Part shown: piece by piece, positions 1 to 6,186 of the stretch | Layout: every line of letters starts with the position of its first letter | How positions within the stretch are numbered: position 1 is the first letter of the stretch | Source of the DNA: JBLNBU01 sp050260215 | GTDB taxonomy: Bacteria > Pseudomonadota > Alphaproteobacteria > Rhodospirillales > Magnetospirillaceae | DNA: 10,425 nt | NCBI GenBank assembly: GCA_050260215.1 | Contig: JBLNBU010000273.1 | Span: forward strand, 1 to 10,425 | Direction: 5' to 3' | Translations under genes and position numbers: made by a program | The notes under the pieces: model-generated | What the model saw: the letters and a program-made list of their open reading frames with translations, nothing else | The model's database searches: none | Told to the model about the DNA's origin: nothing

Positions 1-29
1 CCTTCGTCAAGGCCGCCAAGGGCCTCTGA
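1..29 (+). CDS. 3' end of an upstream gene (partial)
   Basis: An open frame enters from the left edge and reads FVKAAKGL followed by TGA at 27-29. Only eight residues are visible, so the product cannot be identified. The stop lies 29 bp before the mtnA start and the strand is the same, so the two genes are probably co-transcribed. In Rhodospirillum rubrum methylthioadenosine phosphorylase (mtnP) neighbours mtnA, which makes mtnP a reasonable guess here, but nothing in the visible residues proves it. Confidence 0.5.
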
Positions 30-58
30 ACCATCCGCTTTCCCAGGAACCCGACAGT

Positions 59-1156
59 ATGAAGATCAACGGCACGCCTTACCGCACCATCTGGTCCGCC
101 GCCGACGGCGTCGGCGTCGAGATCATCGACCAGACCCGCCTGCCGCATGAGTTCGTCACCGTCACGCTCAAGACCATGGCCGACGCCGCCACCGCCATCA
201 AGGACATGTGGGTGCGCGGCGCGCCGCTGATCGGCGCCACCGCCGCCTACGGCATGGCGCTCGCGGCGCGCGAGGACGCCTCGGACGCCGGGCTGCAGCG
301 GGCCTACCAGGTGCTGCACGCCACGCGGCCGACCGCCATCAACCTGAAATGGGCGCTGGACGAGGTGATGCGGGTGGTGCGCGAGACCCCCGTGCCTGAG
401 CGCGCCGCCGCCATCCGCACCAAGGCCGCCGCCATCTGCGACGAGGACGTGGCCATCAACTCGGCCATCGGCGACAACGGCCTGGCCATCATTTCCAGGC
501 TGTGGGAAGCCAAGAAGGCCAAGGCGGGCGCACGCATCGACGTGCTGACCCACTGCAACGCCGGCTGGCTGGCCACCGTCGACTGGGGCACCGCCATCGC
601 CCCCATCTACAAGGCGTTCGACGCCGGCATCCCCATCCATGTCTGGGTCGACGAGACCCGGCCGCGCAACCAGGGCGCCAGCCTGACCGCCCGCGAGCTG
701 AACTGGCACGGCGTGCCGCACACGGTGATCGCCGACAACACCGGCGGGCACCTGATGCAACACGGCCAGGTCGACCTGTGCATCGTCGGCACCGATCGCA
801 CCACCCGCAACGGCGACGTCTGCAACAAGATCGGCACCTATCTCAAGGCGCTGGCGGCCAAGGACAACGGCGTGCCGTTCTACGTGGCGCTGCCCAGCCC
901 GACCATCGACTGGACGGTCGCCGACGGGGTCAAGGAAATTCCCATCGAGCAGCGATCCGCCCGCGAGCAGAGCCACATCCTGGGCAAGGCCCCCGACGGC
1001 AGCCTGGTCGAGGTCCAGCTGGTCCCCGACGGCAGCAATTCGGGCAACTGGGCCTTCGACGTCACGCCGGCCCGCCTGGTCACCGGCCTGATCACCGAAC
1101 GCGGCGTCTGCCCCGCCAGCCCCGAGGGGCTGAACGGCCTGTTCCCGGAACGCTGA
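59..1156 (+). CDS. mtnA: S-methyl-5-thioribose-1-phosphate isomerase
   Basis: This enzyme isomerises 5-methylthioribose-1-phosphate to 5-methylthioribulose-1-phosphate in the cytoplasm, in salvage of the methylthioadenosine left by polyamine, homoserine-lactone or radical-SAM chemistry. The 365 residues match the family's usual length. Diagnostic motifs are RGAP (53-56), THCNAG with the catalytic Cys166, ETRPRNQGA (199-207), VGTDR with the catalytic Asp246, and NGDVCNKIGT (251-260). The 80-residue Cys-Asp spacing equals that of the Bacillus subtilis enzyme (Cys160/Asp240). The ATG start has AGGAA at 45-49, nine bases upstream. The N-terminus is complete and no frameshift is visible. The gene probably shares a transcript with the gene ending at 29. 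A short palindrome follows the stop. The family includes eIF2B-related and ribose-1,5-bisphosphate isomerases, but the motifs fit MtnA best. Confidence 0.96.
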   Translation: MKINGTPYRTIWSAADGVGVEIIDQTRLPHEFVTVTLKTMADAATAIKDMWVRGAPLIGATAAYGMALAAREDASDAGLQRAYQVLHATRPTAINLKWALDEVMRVVRETPVPERAAAIRTKAAAICDEDVAINSAIGDNGLAIISRLWEAKKAKAGARIDVLTHCNAGWLATVDWGTAIAPIYKAFDAGIPIHVWVDETRPRNQGASLTARELNWHGVPHTVIADNTGGHLMQHGQVDLCIVGTDRTTRNGDVCNKIGTYLKALAAKDNGVPFYVALPSPTIDWTVADGVKEIPIEQRSAREQSHILGKAPDGSLVEVQLVPDGSNSGNWAFDVTPARLVTGLITERGVCPASPEGLNGLFPER

Positions 1157-1176
1157 TAGGGCCGCACCCACGACTC

Positions 1177-1206
1177 CGGGATGCCCGCCTTGAGCGGGCA
1201 TGACGG
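1177..1206. repeat. REP-like palindrome after mtnA
   Basis: An 8-bp perfect stem (ATGCCCGC at 1181-1188, GCGGGCAT at 1194-1201) encloses the loop CTTGA, and the element ends in TGACGG. Read on the minus strand it starts CCGTCATG, the same opening as the paired palindromes at 5171-5232. It sits between the convergent mtnA and PilZ genes and could act as a weak bidirectional stop signal, but only TTT follows on the plus strand, so it is not a canonical intrinsic terminator. Confidence 0.65.
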
Positions 1207-1227
1207 AATTTGTGGATGCCCTCGCCC

Positions 1228-1557
1228 CTACGGCAAGTGCTCGGCGACGAACTTGACCAGCTTCATGCTGGCGGGCTCGAAGCGCAGGCCGACCTGGATC
1301 TCGTCCTCGTGGACCAGGGCGCCGGCGGCGCGCATGCCGCTGTTGAGGTCCAGGCGCTTGCCGTGGCACGGGTACAAGGTGAAGGCCAGCGGGCTGTCGC
1401 CGCCCATGGGAAAGCACTTTTCCAGGGTCACGCCGGTGGCCGAGATGTCGAGCACGCGCACCAGCCGGCCGGCGATGTTGGCCATCAACGGCACTTCGGG
1501 CAGGCGGGGATAATGGCGGCGGTCGCGGTGGGCGGGAACGGGGCGCTTGGCTGTCAC
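1228..1557 (-). CDS. Small PilZ-domain protein, putative c-di-GMP receptor
   Basis: The 109-residue product carries the two PilZ signatures: RxxxR as RHYPR (14-18) and DxSxxG as DISATG (37-42), 19 residues apart, followed by beta-strand-like segments to the C-terminus. Stand-alone PilZ proteins of about 100 residues bind cyclic di-GMP and adjust motility, exopolysaccharide or biofilm output; the target here is unknown. I place the start at GTG 1557 because AGGAG lies seven bases upstream (1565-1569). An in-frame GTG at 1590 would add 11 residues but has no comparable ribosome site. The gene is convergent with mtnA and about 80 bp downstream of the lipoprotein gene on the same strand, so the two may share a transcript. 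Function is inferred from motifs alone. Confidence 0.8.
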   Translation of the reverse strand: MTAKRPVPAHRDRRHYPRLPEVPLMANIAGRLVRVLDISATGVTLEKCFPMGGDSPLAFTLYPCHGKRLDLNSGMRAAGALVHEDEIQVGLRFEPASMKLVKFVAEHLP

Positions 1558-1637
1558 GGCGGGTCTCCTACGCCAAGGGACACCCTCCACCAGATGGACC
1601 GGCCTGCCGCCTTTGCCAGACCCCCTATGCCGACGGC

Positions 1638-2117
1638 CTATTTCGCCCTAGTCAACTTGAGATAGACCTGCCCGCGGTTGTTGTCGTAGGCCAGCCAGAA
1701 ATCGTTGGCGTAGGCGAACAGCGGCCCGTCGGCATCGGGGGTGAAGGTGCCGCCGTCGACCAGCTGCTGCGCGCCCCTGGACGACTTGCCCACCGTGCCG
1801 ATCACCGTGAACCAGTCGGCAGCCGGATCGCGGCGCAGGAAGGCGGCGTCGCCGATGATGCCGCCGTGCCAGCCCACATTGGGATCGGCGTCCACGTCCC
1901 AGTCGCGCCAGCGGCCGCCGCCCAGCGTCTTCAGCGTCACCGTATAGGTCACGCCCTTCTCCACCAGCAGGTTGGTGGGGCTCCAGACCTGGCGGGCGCT
2001 GACCACGGCGTCGCCGCTCTGCCCGGGCCTGATGCCCACCCACGGGCCTTCGCCCGGGACCGGTGCACAGGCGCCGAGCGCCAGCAGGCCCGCCGCCGCA
2101 ACCATCCTCATCCGCAT
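1638..2117 (-). CDS. Putative lipoprotein with LecA-like C-terminal region
   Basis: The 159-residue product begins with a short basic stretch, a hydrophobic segment and the lipobox LGAC with the lipidated Cys17; Ala at +2 suggests an outer-membrane rather than inner-membrane destination. The mature part is rich in Gly, Trp and Asp. Its C-terminal half (about 80-157) has the order W-x-G-x-I-G, FTVIGTVG, GPLFAYAND, AYDNNRG and a final VYLKLTR strand. That order resembles PA-IL (LecA)-type galactose-binding beta-sandwich domains, in which the Asn/Asp residues near the end bind calcium and sugar. The resemblance is by eye and the sugar-binding role is inference. The ATG at 2117 is preceded by a G-run on its strand; ATGs at codons 3 and 5 are alternatives. 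It diverges from the aldolase fusion gene across about 130 bp. Confidence 0.75.
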   Translation of the reverse strand: MRMRMVAAAGLLALGACAPVPGEGPWVGIRPGQSGDAVVSARQVWSPTNLLVEKGVTYTVTLKTLGGGRWRDWDVDADPNVGWHGGIIGDAAFLRRDPAADWFTVIGTVGKSSRGAQQLVDGGTFTPDADGPLFAYANDFWLAYDNNRGQVYLKLTRAK

Positions 2118-2182
2118 GTCGCATCCCCCGCGTGACTGGTCGCCGCAATCATAGCGTGGACGGGGCCGGCTTGCATCAGCGC

Positions 2183-2211
2183 TTGGAAGCGGCAGGGGCT
2201 TGCCGTATCAA
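2183..2211 (+). promoter_or_regulatory. Possible sigma70-type promoter for the aldolase-SDR gene
   Basis: TTGGAA (2183-2188) and TATCAA (2206-2211) are separated by 17 bp in the divergent spacer, about 40 bp before the ATG at 2250. Each box matches the consensus at four of six positions, so this is a weak candidate found by eye. Confidence 0.3.
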
Positions 2212-2249
2212 TACCGCCCGAACCCTTTGCGCACCTTCGAGGCAAGCCG

Positions 2250-4304
2250 ATGAAATCGCTGTGGTCCGACGCCGACGCCGAGGCCTTTGTCGCCAGATAC
2301 GCCCCCGCCGGCATCAACCGCGACCAGGCCTTGCGCACCTACACCACCCGGCTGCTGGGCGGCGACCCCAAGCTGGTGCTGCACGGCGGCGGCAACACCT
2401 CGGTCAAGACGGTGGTCACCGACCTGCTGGGCGACGCGGTCGAGGTGCTGTGCGTCAAGGGATCGGGCTGGGACATGGGCACCATCGAGCCGGCCGGCCT
2501 GCCGGCGGTGCGCATCGCGCCGCTGCTGAAACTGCGCCGGCTGGAAAGGCTGTCCGACGAGGACATGGTCAACTTCCAGCGCGGCAACCTGCTGGACACC
2601 GCCAGCCCCAATCCGTCGGTCGAGACACTGCTGCACGCCTTCCTGCCGCACAAGTTCATCGACCACACCCATTCCACCGCGGTGCTGAGCCTGACCGACC
2701 AGCCCGACGGCGAGGCCCTGTGCCGCGAAGTTTACGGCGCGCGCATGGGATATGTGCCCTACATCATGCCCGGCTTCGCCCTGGCCAAGGCCGCGGCCGA
2801 GGTCTACGAGCAAGATCCCTCGGTCCAGGGGCTGATCCTGGTCAAGCACGGCATCTTCACCTTCGGTGCGACCGCCCGCGAAGCCTATGAGCGCATGATC
2901 GAGATGGTCGATCTGGCCGAACAGCGCCTGGCGGTCAGGCGCAAGCCGGCGTTCAAGGCTGCAGCGATGCCCAAGACCGTCGCCGCCGTCGCCGCCGTCG
3001 CCCCCATCCTGCGCGGCCTGCTGGCCCAGGACCTGGGCGACGGCCGCTGGCGCCGCTGGGTGCTGGACTTCCGCACCAACGACGCCATCCGCACCTATGT
3101 GGACGGGGCCGAGCTGGCGCGCTACAGCCAGTCGGGCGTGGTCACCCCCGACCACACCATCCGCACCAAGAACTGGCCGCTGGTGGTGCCCGCCCCCGAT
3201 GCCTCGGACCTGGCCGGCTGGACCGAGCAGGTGAGCGCGGCCCTGGAAGGCTTCGTGTCGCGCTATCACGGCTATTTCGACCGCAACAACGCGGCTAGCC
3301 AGCCGCCCAAGACCGAGCTGGACCCGCTGCCCCGGGTGCTGCTGGTGCCCGGGCTGGGGCTGTTCGGCGTCGGCGCCTCGAAGAAGGATGCCGCCATCGC
3401 CGCCGACATCGCCGAGAACACGGTTCTGACCATCACCGACGCCGAGGCGGTCGGCACCTTCGAGGCGCTGCCCGAACGCCACCTGTTCGACATGGAATAC
3501 TGGTCGCTCGAACAGGCCAAGCTGGGCAAGTCGGCCGAGAAGCCCCTGGCCCGCCAGGTGGTGGTGGTGACCGGCGGCGGCTCCGGCATCGGTGCCGCCA
3601 CCGCCAAGGCCTTCGCCAAGGAAGGCGCCGAGGTGGCCGTGCTCGACCTCGATCTTGCCGCCGCCAAGGCGATGGCCAAGGCCTGCGGCGGCAAGGCCAT
3701 CGGCCTGGCCTGCGACGTCACCGACCCCGCCGCCGTGCGCGCCGCCTTCGACGCGGTCGCCCAGGCCTTCGGCGGCGTCGACGTGGTCGTCTCCAACGCC
3801 GGCGCCGCCTGGCAGGGCACGGTGGGCACCGTCGACGACGCCACCTTGCGCCGCTCGTTCGAATTGAACTTCTTCGCCCACCAGGCGGTCGCCCAGAACG
3901 CGGTCCGGGTGATGAAGGCGCAAGGCTCGGGCGGCTGCCTGCTGTTCAACACCTCGAAGCAGGCGCTGAACCCGGGCAAGAATTTCGGCCCCTACGGCCT
4001 GCCCAAAGCCGCCACCTTGTTCCTGATGAAGCAGTACGCGCTGGACCACGGCCGCGACGGCATCCGCGCCAACGCGGTCAATGCCGACCGCATCCGCACC
4101 GGCCTGTTGACCGACGACATGATCGCCAGCCGCTCCAAGGCCCGCGGCCTGACCGAGCAGGACTACATGGCCGGCAACCTGCTGGGCCTGGAAGTGGTGG
4201 CCGAGGATGTCGCCGACGCCTTCGTCTGGCTGGCCAAGGCGGCCAAGACCACCGCCTGCACCGTCACCGTCGACGGCGGCAACATCGAGGCCAGCCTGCG
4301 GTAG
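2250..4304 (+). CDS. Bifunctional class II aldolase / short-chain dehydrogenase
   Basis: The 684-residue protein fuses two enzymes, as in the RhaD-type 'rhamnulose-1-phosphate aldolase/alcohol dehydrogenase' family of about 690 residues. The N-terminal class II aldolase (about 1-420) shows HGGGNTS (45-51), GSGWD (71-75), the probable catalytic Glu125, zinc ligands His139 and His141 (DHTHS), and His200 in KHG. Such aldolases cleave ketose-1-phosphates to DHAP plus an aldehyde. The C-terminal SDR (about 434-684) shows the cofactor-binding TGGGSGIG (441-448), NAG (516-518), and catalytic Ser569, Tyr582 and Lys586 with canonical 13-residue Ser-Tyr spacing, so it should oxidise or reduce the aldehyde product. 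The ATG has CGAGG seven bases upstream (2238-2242). No rhamnose isomerase, kinase or transporter is visible; mtnA 1.1 kb upstream suggests a methylthioribulose- or deoxyribulose-phosphate substrate instead. Both active sites look intact; the substrate is undetermined. Confidence 0.9.
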   Translation: MKSLWSDADAEAFVARYAPAGINRDQALRTYTTRLLGGDPKLVLHGGGNTSVKTVVTDLLGDAVEVLCVKGSGWDMGTIEPAGLPAVRIAPLLKLRRLERLSDEDMVNFQRGNLLDTASPNPSVETLLHAFLPHKFIDHTHSTAVLSLTDQPDGEALCREVYGARMGYVPYIMPGFALAKAAAEVYEQDPSVQGLILVKHGIFTFGATAREAYERMIEMVDLAEQRLAVRRKPAFKAAAMPKTVAAVAAVAPILRGLLAQDLGDGRWRRWVLDFRTNDAIRTYVDGAELARYSQSGVVTPDHTIRTKNWPLVVPAPDASDLAGWTEQVSAALEGFVSRYHGYFDRNNAASQPPKTELDPLPRVLLVPGLGLFGVGASKKDAAIAADIAENTVLTITDAEAVGTFEALPERHLFDMEYWSLEQAKLGKSAEKPLARQVVVVTGGGSGIGAATAKAFAKEGAEVAVLDLDLAAAKAMAKACGGKAIGLACDVTDPAAVRAAFDAVAQAFGGVDVVVSNAGAAWQGTVGTVDDATLRRSFELNFFAHQAVAQNAVRVMKAQGSGGCLLFNTSKQALNPGKNFGPYGLPKAATLFLMKQYALDHGRDGIRANAVNADRIRTGLLTDDMIASRSKARGLTEQDYMAGNLLGLEVVAEDVADAFVWLAKAAKTTACTVTVDGGNIEASLR

Positions 4305-4330
4305 CCTGTTTGGTAGGAAAGGGGAACATC

Positions 4331-5137
4331 ATGCTGAAGGGCTTTTCGACCCCGCTGTCGCCGGCCGGCCGGTCCAGCCTGGCGCCCATGCCGCCGTGGC
4401 ACTATGCCGGCACCGGGCTGGTCATCGACACCCGCACCGACGCCGATGCCGTCGCCGCCGTGCTGCCGCCGGGGCTGGAGCCGGACAAGGACGATCCCGG
4501 CCGCTCGGTGGCCCATTTCTTCGACTGGCAGGCCTGCACCGACGGCGGAGCGGAGCTTGTCGATCCGTCGCGGTCGCAGTACCGCGAGTTCTTCGTGCTG
4601 GTGGCCGCCCGCCTGGACGGGCAGCCGGTGATGTACTGCCCGTACATCATCGTCGACCAGGACATCTCGCTGATGCGCGGCCTGATCCAGGGCCTGCCCA
4701 AGCAGATCGGCAGCGTGTGGATGACCCGGGCCCAGGAGGTCGAGGGCGTCGCCGCCCCGCAGGTGGGTCCCGGCGGGCGCTTCGGCGCCACCCTGGCCAT
4801 GAAGGAACGTCGGCTGGCCGAGGCCACCGTCACCCTGCGCGAGACCGCCGACAAGGCTCCCGGCCTGACCGGCGGCCTGCCGGTGGTGGGCATGCGCTAT
4901 TTCCCCGAGTTGACGCGCGACCTGCGCGACCGCCCGCCGGTGCACGAGCTGGTGCGCTTCGCCGCGTCGGACCGGCGGCTGTCGCAGGTGTGGCGGGGCG
5001 ACGCCACCTTGTCGCTGTTTCCCTCACCCATCCACGAGCTGGCCGACCTGGCCCCGCGCGAGATCCTGGGCGGCTACCGCTACGCCATGTCCATGTCGGT
5101 CGACGACCTGGTCAAGCTGAAGGATTTGCGGGGGTAG
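4331..5137 (+). CDS. Acetoacetate decarboxylase-family protein
   Basis: The 268-residue product resembles the acetoacetate decarboxylase (ADC) superfamily, whose enzymes use a Schiff-base lysine for decarboxylation or, in some members, aldol/dehydratase chemistry. The YREFFV segment carries Glu86, probably the equivalent of ADC Glu76. GLPKQIG (about 121-127) supplies Lys124 at the Schiff-base position. The adjacent lysine that lowers the catalytic pKa in classical ADC (PKK) is Gln here, so true acetoacetate decarboxylation is doubtful. I chose ATG 4331, with AGGAAAGGGG at 4315-4324 just upstream; a TTG at 4310 would lie upstream of this site and is less likely. The gene begins 26 bp after the aldolase-SDR stop and is probably co-transcribed with it, which suggests an aldehyde or keto substrate related to that enzyme. 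Family placement is fairly secure; the reaction is unknown. Confidence 0.8.
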   Translation: MLKGFSTPLSPAGRSSLAPMPPWHYAGTGLVIDTRTDADAVAAVLPPGLEPDKDDPGRSVAHFFDWQACTDGGAELVDPSRSQYREFFVLVAARLDGQPVMYCPYIIVDQDISLMRGLIQGLPKQIGSVWMTRAQEVEGVAAPQVGPGGRFGATLAMKERRLAEATVTLRETADKAPGLTGGLPVVGMRYFPELTRDLRDRPPVHELVRFAASDRRLSQVWRGDATLSLFPSPIHELADLAPREILGGYRYAMSMSVDDLVKLKDLRG

Positions 5138-5170
5138 GAGCGCCATTCCGTCATCTGGTCACCTCTGCCG

Positions 5171-5232
5171 CCGTCATGGCCGGGGTTGACCCGGCCATCC
5201 ATGGGCCCCCGGGTCAAGCCCGGGGGTGACGG
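5171..5232. repeat. Paired inverted REP-like palindromes (BIME-like)
   Basis: Two hairpins lie head to head. The first has a 9-bp stem, ATGGCCGGG (5176-5184) with CCCGGCCAT (5190-5198), and loop GTTGA. The second has an 8-bp stem, CCCCCGGG (5206-5213) with CCCGGGGG (5219-5226), and loop TCAAG. The whole unit is bounded by CCGTCA at 5171 and TGACGG at 5232. The loops and ends match the single palindrome after mtnA. It lies between the convergent ADC-like and rnd genes and could weakly terminate or stabilise their transcripts; no T-run follows on the plus strand. Confidence 0.7.
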
Positions 5233-5240
5233 TTCCATTG

Positions 5241-5266
5241 GGCGCCGCCCGGTGAGGGACAAAAAA
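5241..5266. repeat. 26-bp direct repeat, copy 1 (A6-ended)
   Basis: The copy reads GGCGCCGCCC, GGTGAGGGAC, then A6. It matches 5312-5337 at 25 of 26 positions, with a 71-bp offset between starts. On the minus strand it begins with T6 and lies downstream of rnd. An imperfect hairpin (stem GCCGCC/GGCGGC at 5280-5285 and 5291-5296) precedes this T6 by 13 bases, so part of the unit might serve as an rnd terminator. Confidence 0.7.
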
Positions 5267-5311
5267 CCCCGCAGCGGCAGCCGCCATTGCGGCGGCGGCC
5301 AAGGCGCCGGA

Positions 5312-5337
5312 GGCGCCGCCCGGCGAGGGACAAAAAA
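5312..5337. repeat. 26-bp direct repeat, copy 2 (abuts rnd stop)
   Basis: This is the second copy of the 5241-5266 unit, with C instead of T at its 13th base. On the minus strand its T6 directly follows the rnd stop codon. The copy overlaps a short palindrome, GGCGCC-GGA-GGCGCC, at 5303-5317. The origin of the repeat is unknown. Confidence 0.7.
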
Positions 5338-5949
5338 TCAATGCGCGAAGATGTCCTCCTCCGGCCAGCCGGCGAGGTCGAGGTCGGCGCGGTCGGGCAG
5401 GAAGCGGAAGCAGGCTTCCGCCAGGTCGAGGCGGTTCTCGCGCACCAGCAGCGCCTGCAGCTGGGCCTGCAGCTGGTGCAGGTACAACACGTCCGAGGCG
5501 GCATAGGTCAGCTGCTCGGGCGTCAGCGTGTCGGCGCCCCAGTCCGAGCTCTGCTGCTGCTTGGACAGCTCGACGCCGATCAGGTCGCGGCACAGGTCCT
5601 TGAGGCCGTGGCGATCGGTGTTGGTGCGCACCAGCTTGGAAGCCAGCTTGGTGCACCACACCGGGGTGCAGCGCACGCCCAGATGCCGGCGGACCATCGC
5701 CAGGTCGAAGCGGGCGAAGTGGAACAGCTTGGTGACATTGTGGTCGGCGAACAGCCGCGACAGGTTGGGCGCATCCCAGCGCGGACGGGGGTTGTGGACC
5801 ACATGGGCGTCGCCGTCGCCGGCCGACAGCTGGACCACGCACAGGCGGTCGCGCTGAAGGTTCAGCCCCATGGTCTCGGTGTCCACGGCCACAGTCAGGC
5901 CGAGGTCGACGCCGTCCGGAAGATCACCCTGGTGATAGAAAACGGTCAC
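5338..5949 (-). CDS. rnd: Ribonuclease D (short, HRDC-less 3'-5' exonuclease)
   Basis: The 203-residue protein is a DEDDy-type 3'-5' exonuclease that trims tRNA and other structured RNA 3' ends in the cytoplasm. The metal-binding residues are visible: Asp23 and Glu25 in VDTETMGL, Asp82 in HFARFDLAMV, and Tyr149 with Asp153 in YAASDVLYL. It is about half the length of Escherichia coli RNase D (about 375 residues) and lacks the HRDC domains, which is the usual form in Alphaproteobacteria and not a truncation. The start is GTG at 5949, with a modest AGG-containing site upstream; no better start is visible. It lies 77 bp downstream of tRNA-Leu on the same strand, without a clear promoter of its own. 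The stop abuts copy 2 of the direct repeat. Confidence 0.92.
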   Translation of the reverse strand: MTVFYHQGDLPDGVDLGLTVAVDTETMGLNLQRDRLCVVQLSAGDGDAHVVHNPRPRWDAPNLSRLFADHNVTKLFHFARFDLAMVRRHLGVRCTPVWCTKLASKLVRTNTDRHGLKDLCRDLIGVELSKQQQSSDWGADTLTPEQLTYAASDVLYLHQLQAQLQALLVRENRLDLAEACFRFLPDRADLDLAGWPEEDIFAH

Positions 5950-6008
5950 GGGCCGCGCCTTTCGGGTTGCCCCTTCAGGCGGCGGCTCCGTGATCCTTAC
6001 CGTTTCCG

Positions 6009-6021
6009 CCCCACGAAGGGG
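6009..6021 (-). other. Small hairpin between tRNA-Leu and rnd
   Basis: CCCC (6009-6012) and GGGG (6018-6021) can pair around the loop ACGAA. On the minus strand the hairpin is followed by CGGAAACGG with no T-run, so it is probably not an intrinsic terminator, and transcription may continue into rnd. Confidence 0.35.
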
Positions 6022-6026
6022 GGAGA

Positions 6027-6113
6027 TGGTGCCCAGGAGAAGACTCGAACTTCCACGACCTTGCGGCCACTAGAACCTGAATCTAGCGCGTCTACCAATT
6101 CCGCCACCTGGGC
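6027..6113 (-). tRNA. tRNA-Leu (anticodon CAG)
   Basis: On the minus strand the RNA starts GCCCAGG and ends CCTGGGC followed by A and an encoded CCA (6029-6027), giving a perfect 7-bp acceptor stem. The anticodon stem CTAGA/TCTAG encloses the loop TTCAGGT, placing anticodon CAG at 6079-6077; it decodes CUG, a very common codon in this GC-rich DNA. A long variable arm (about GGCCGCAAGGTC) marks a type II tRNA, and GTTCGAGTC lies in the T arm. The 87-nt length with CCA fits leucine. A strong promoter lies upstream and rnd follows on the same strand. Confidence 0.97.
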
Positions 6114-6151
6114 AGGTAGCTTCGGAGCGGCAGCGCCGTCCGAGGCCGGAA

Positions 6152-6180
6152 CCAATATGCGACCGCGCCGGCCGTGTCAA
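6152..6180 (-). promoter_or_regulatory. Strong sigma70-type promoter for tRNA-Leu (and perhaps rnd)
   Basis: On the minus strand a perfect -35 box TTGACA (6180-6175) is followed by a 17-bp spacer and TATTGG (6157-6152). The predicted start near 6145 lies about 32 bases before the tRNA 5' end. A perfect -35 box and an A-tract just upstream (6190-6186) fit a highly expressed stable-RNA promoter. Confidence 0.7.
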
Positions 6181-6186
6181 CGCGAT

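Noticed and set aside
1210..1665. A plus-strand frame opposite the PilZ gene
   Set aside because: It is His/Gly/Ala-rich without motifs, while the minus strand carries both PilZ signatures and a well-placed ribosome site.
2208..4049. A 613-codon minus-strand open frame antisense to the aldolase-SDR gene
   Set aside because: The translation is a low-complexity Gly/His/Gln/Ala-rich string with no domain, and the plus-strand frame carries complete aldolase and SDR motifs. Long antisense frames are expected in such GC-rich DNA.
5174..5842. A minus-strand frame overlapping rnd and reading through the repeats
   Set aside because: It overlaps rnd, whose frame carries the full DEDDy set, and the product is Ala/Arg/Pro-rich. 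Its C-terminus merely translates the repeats.
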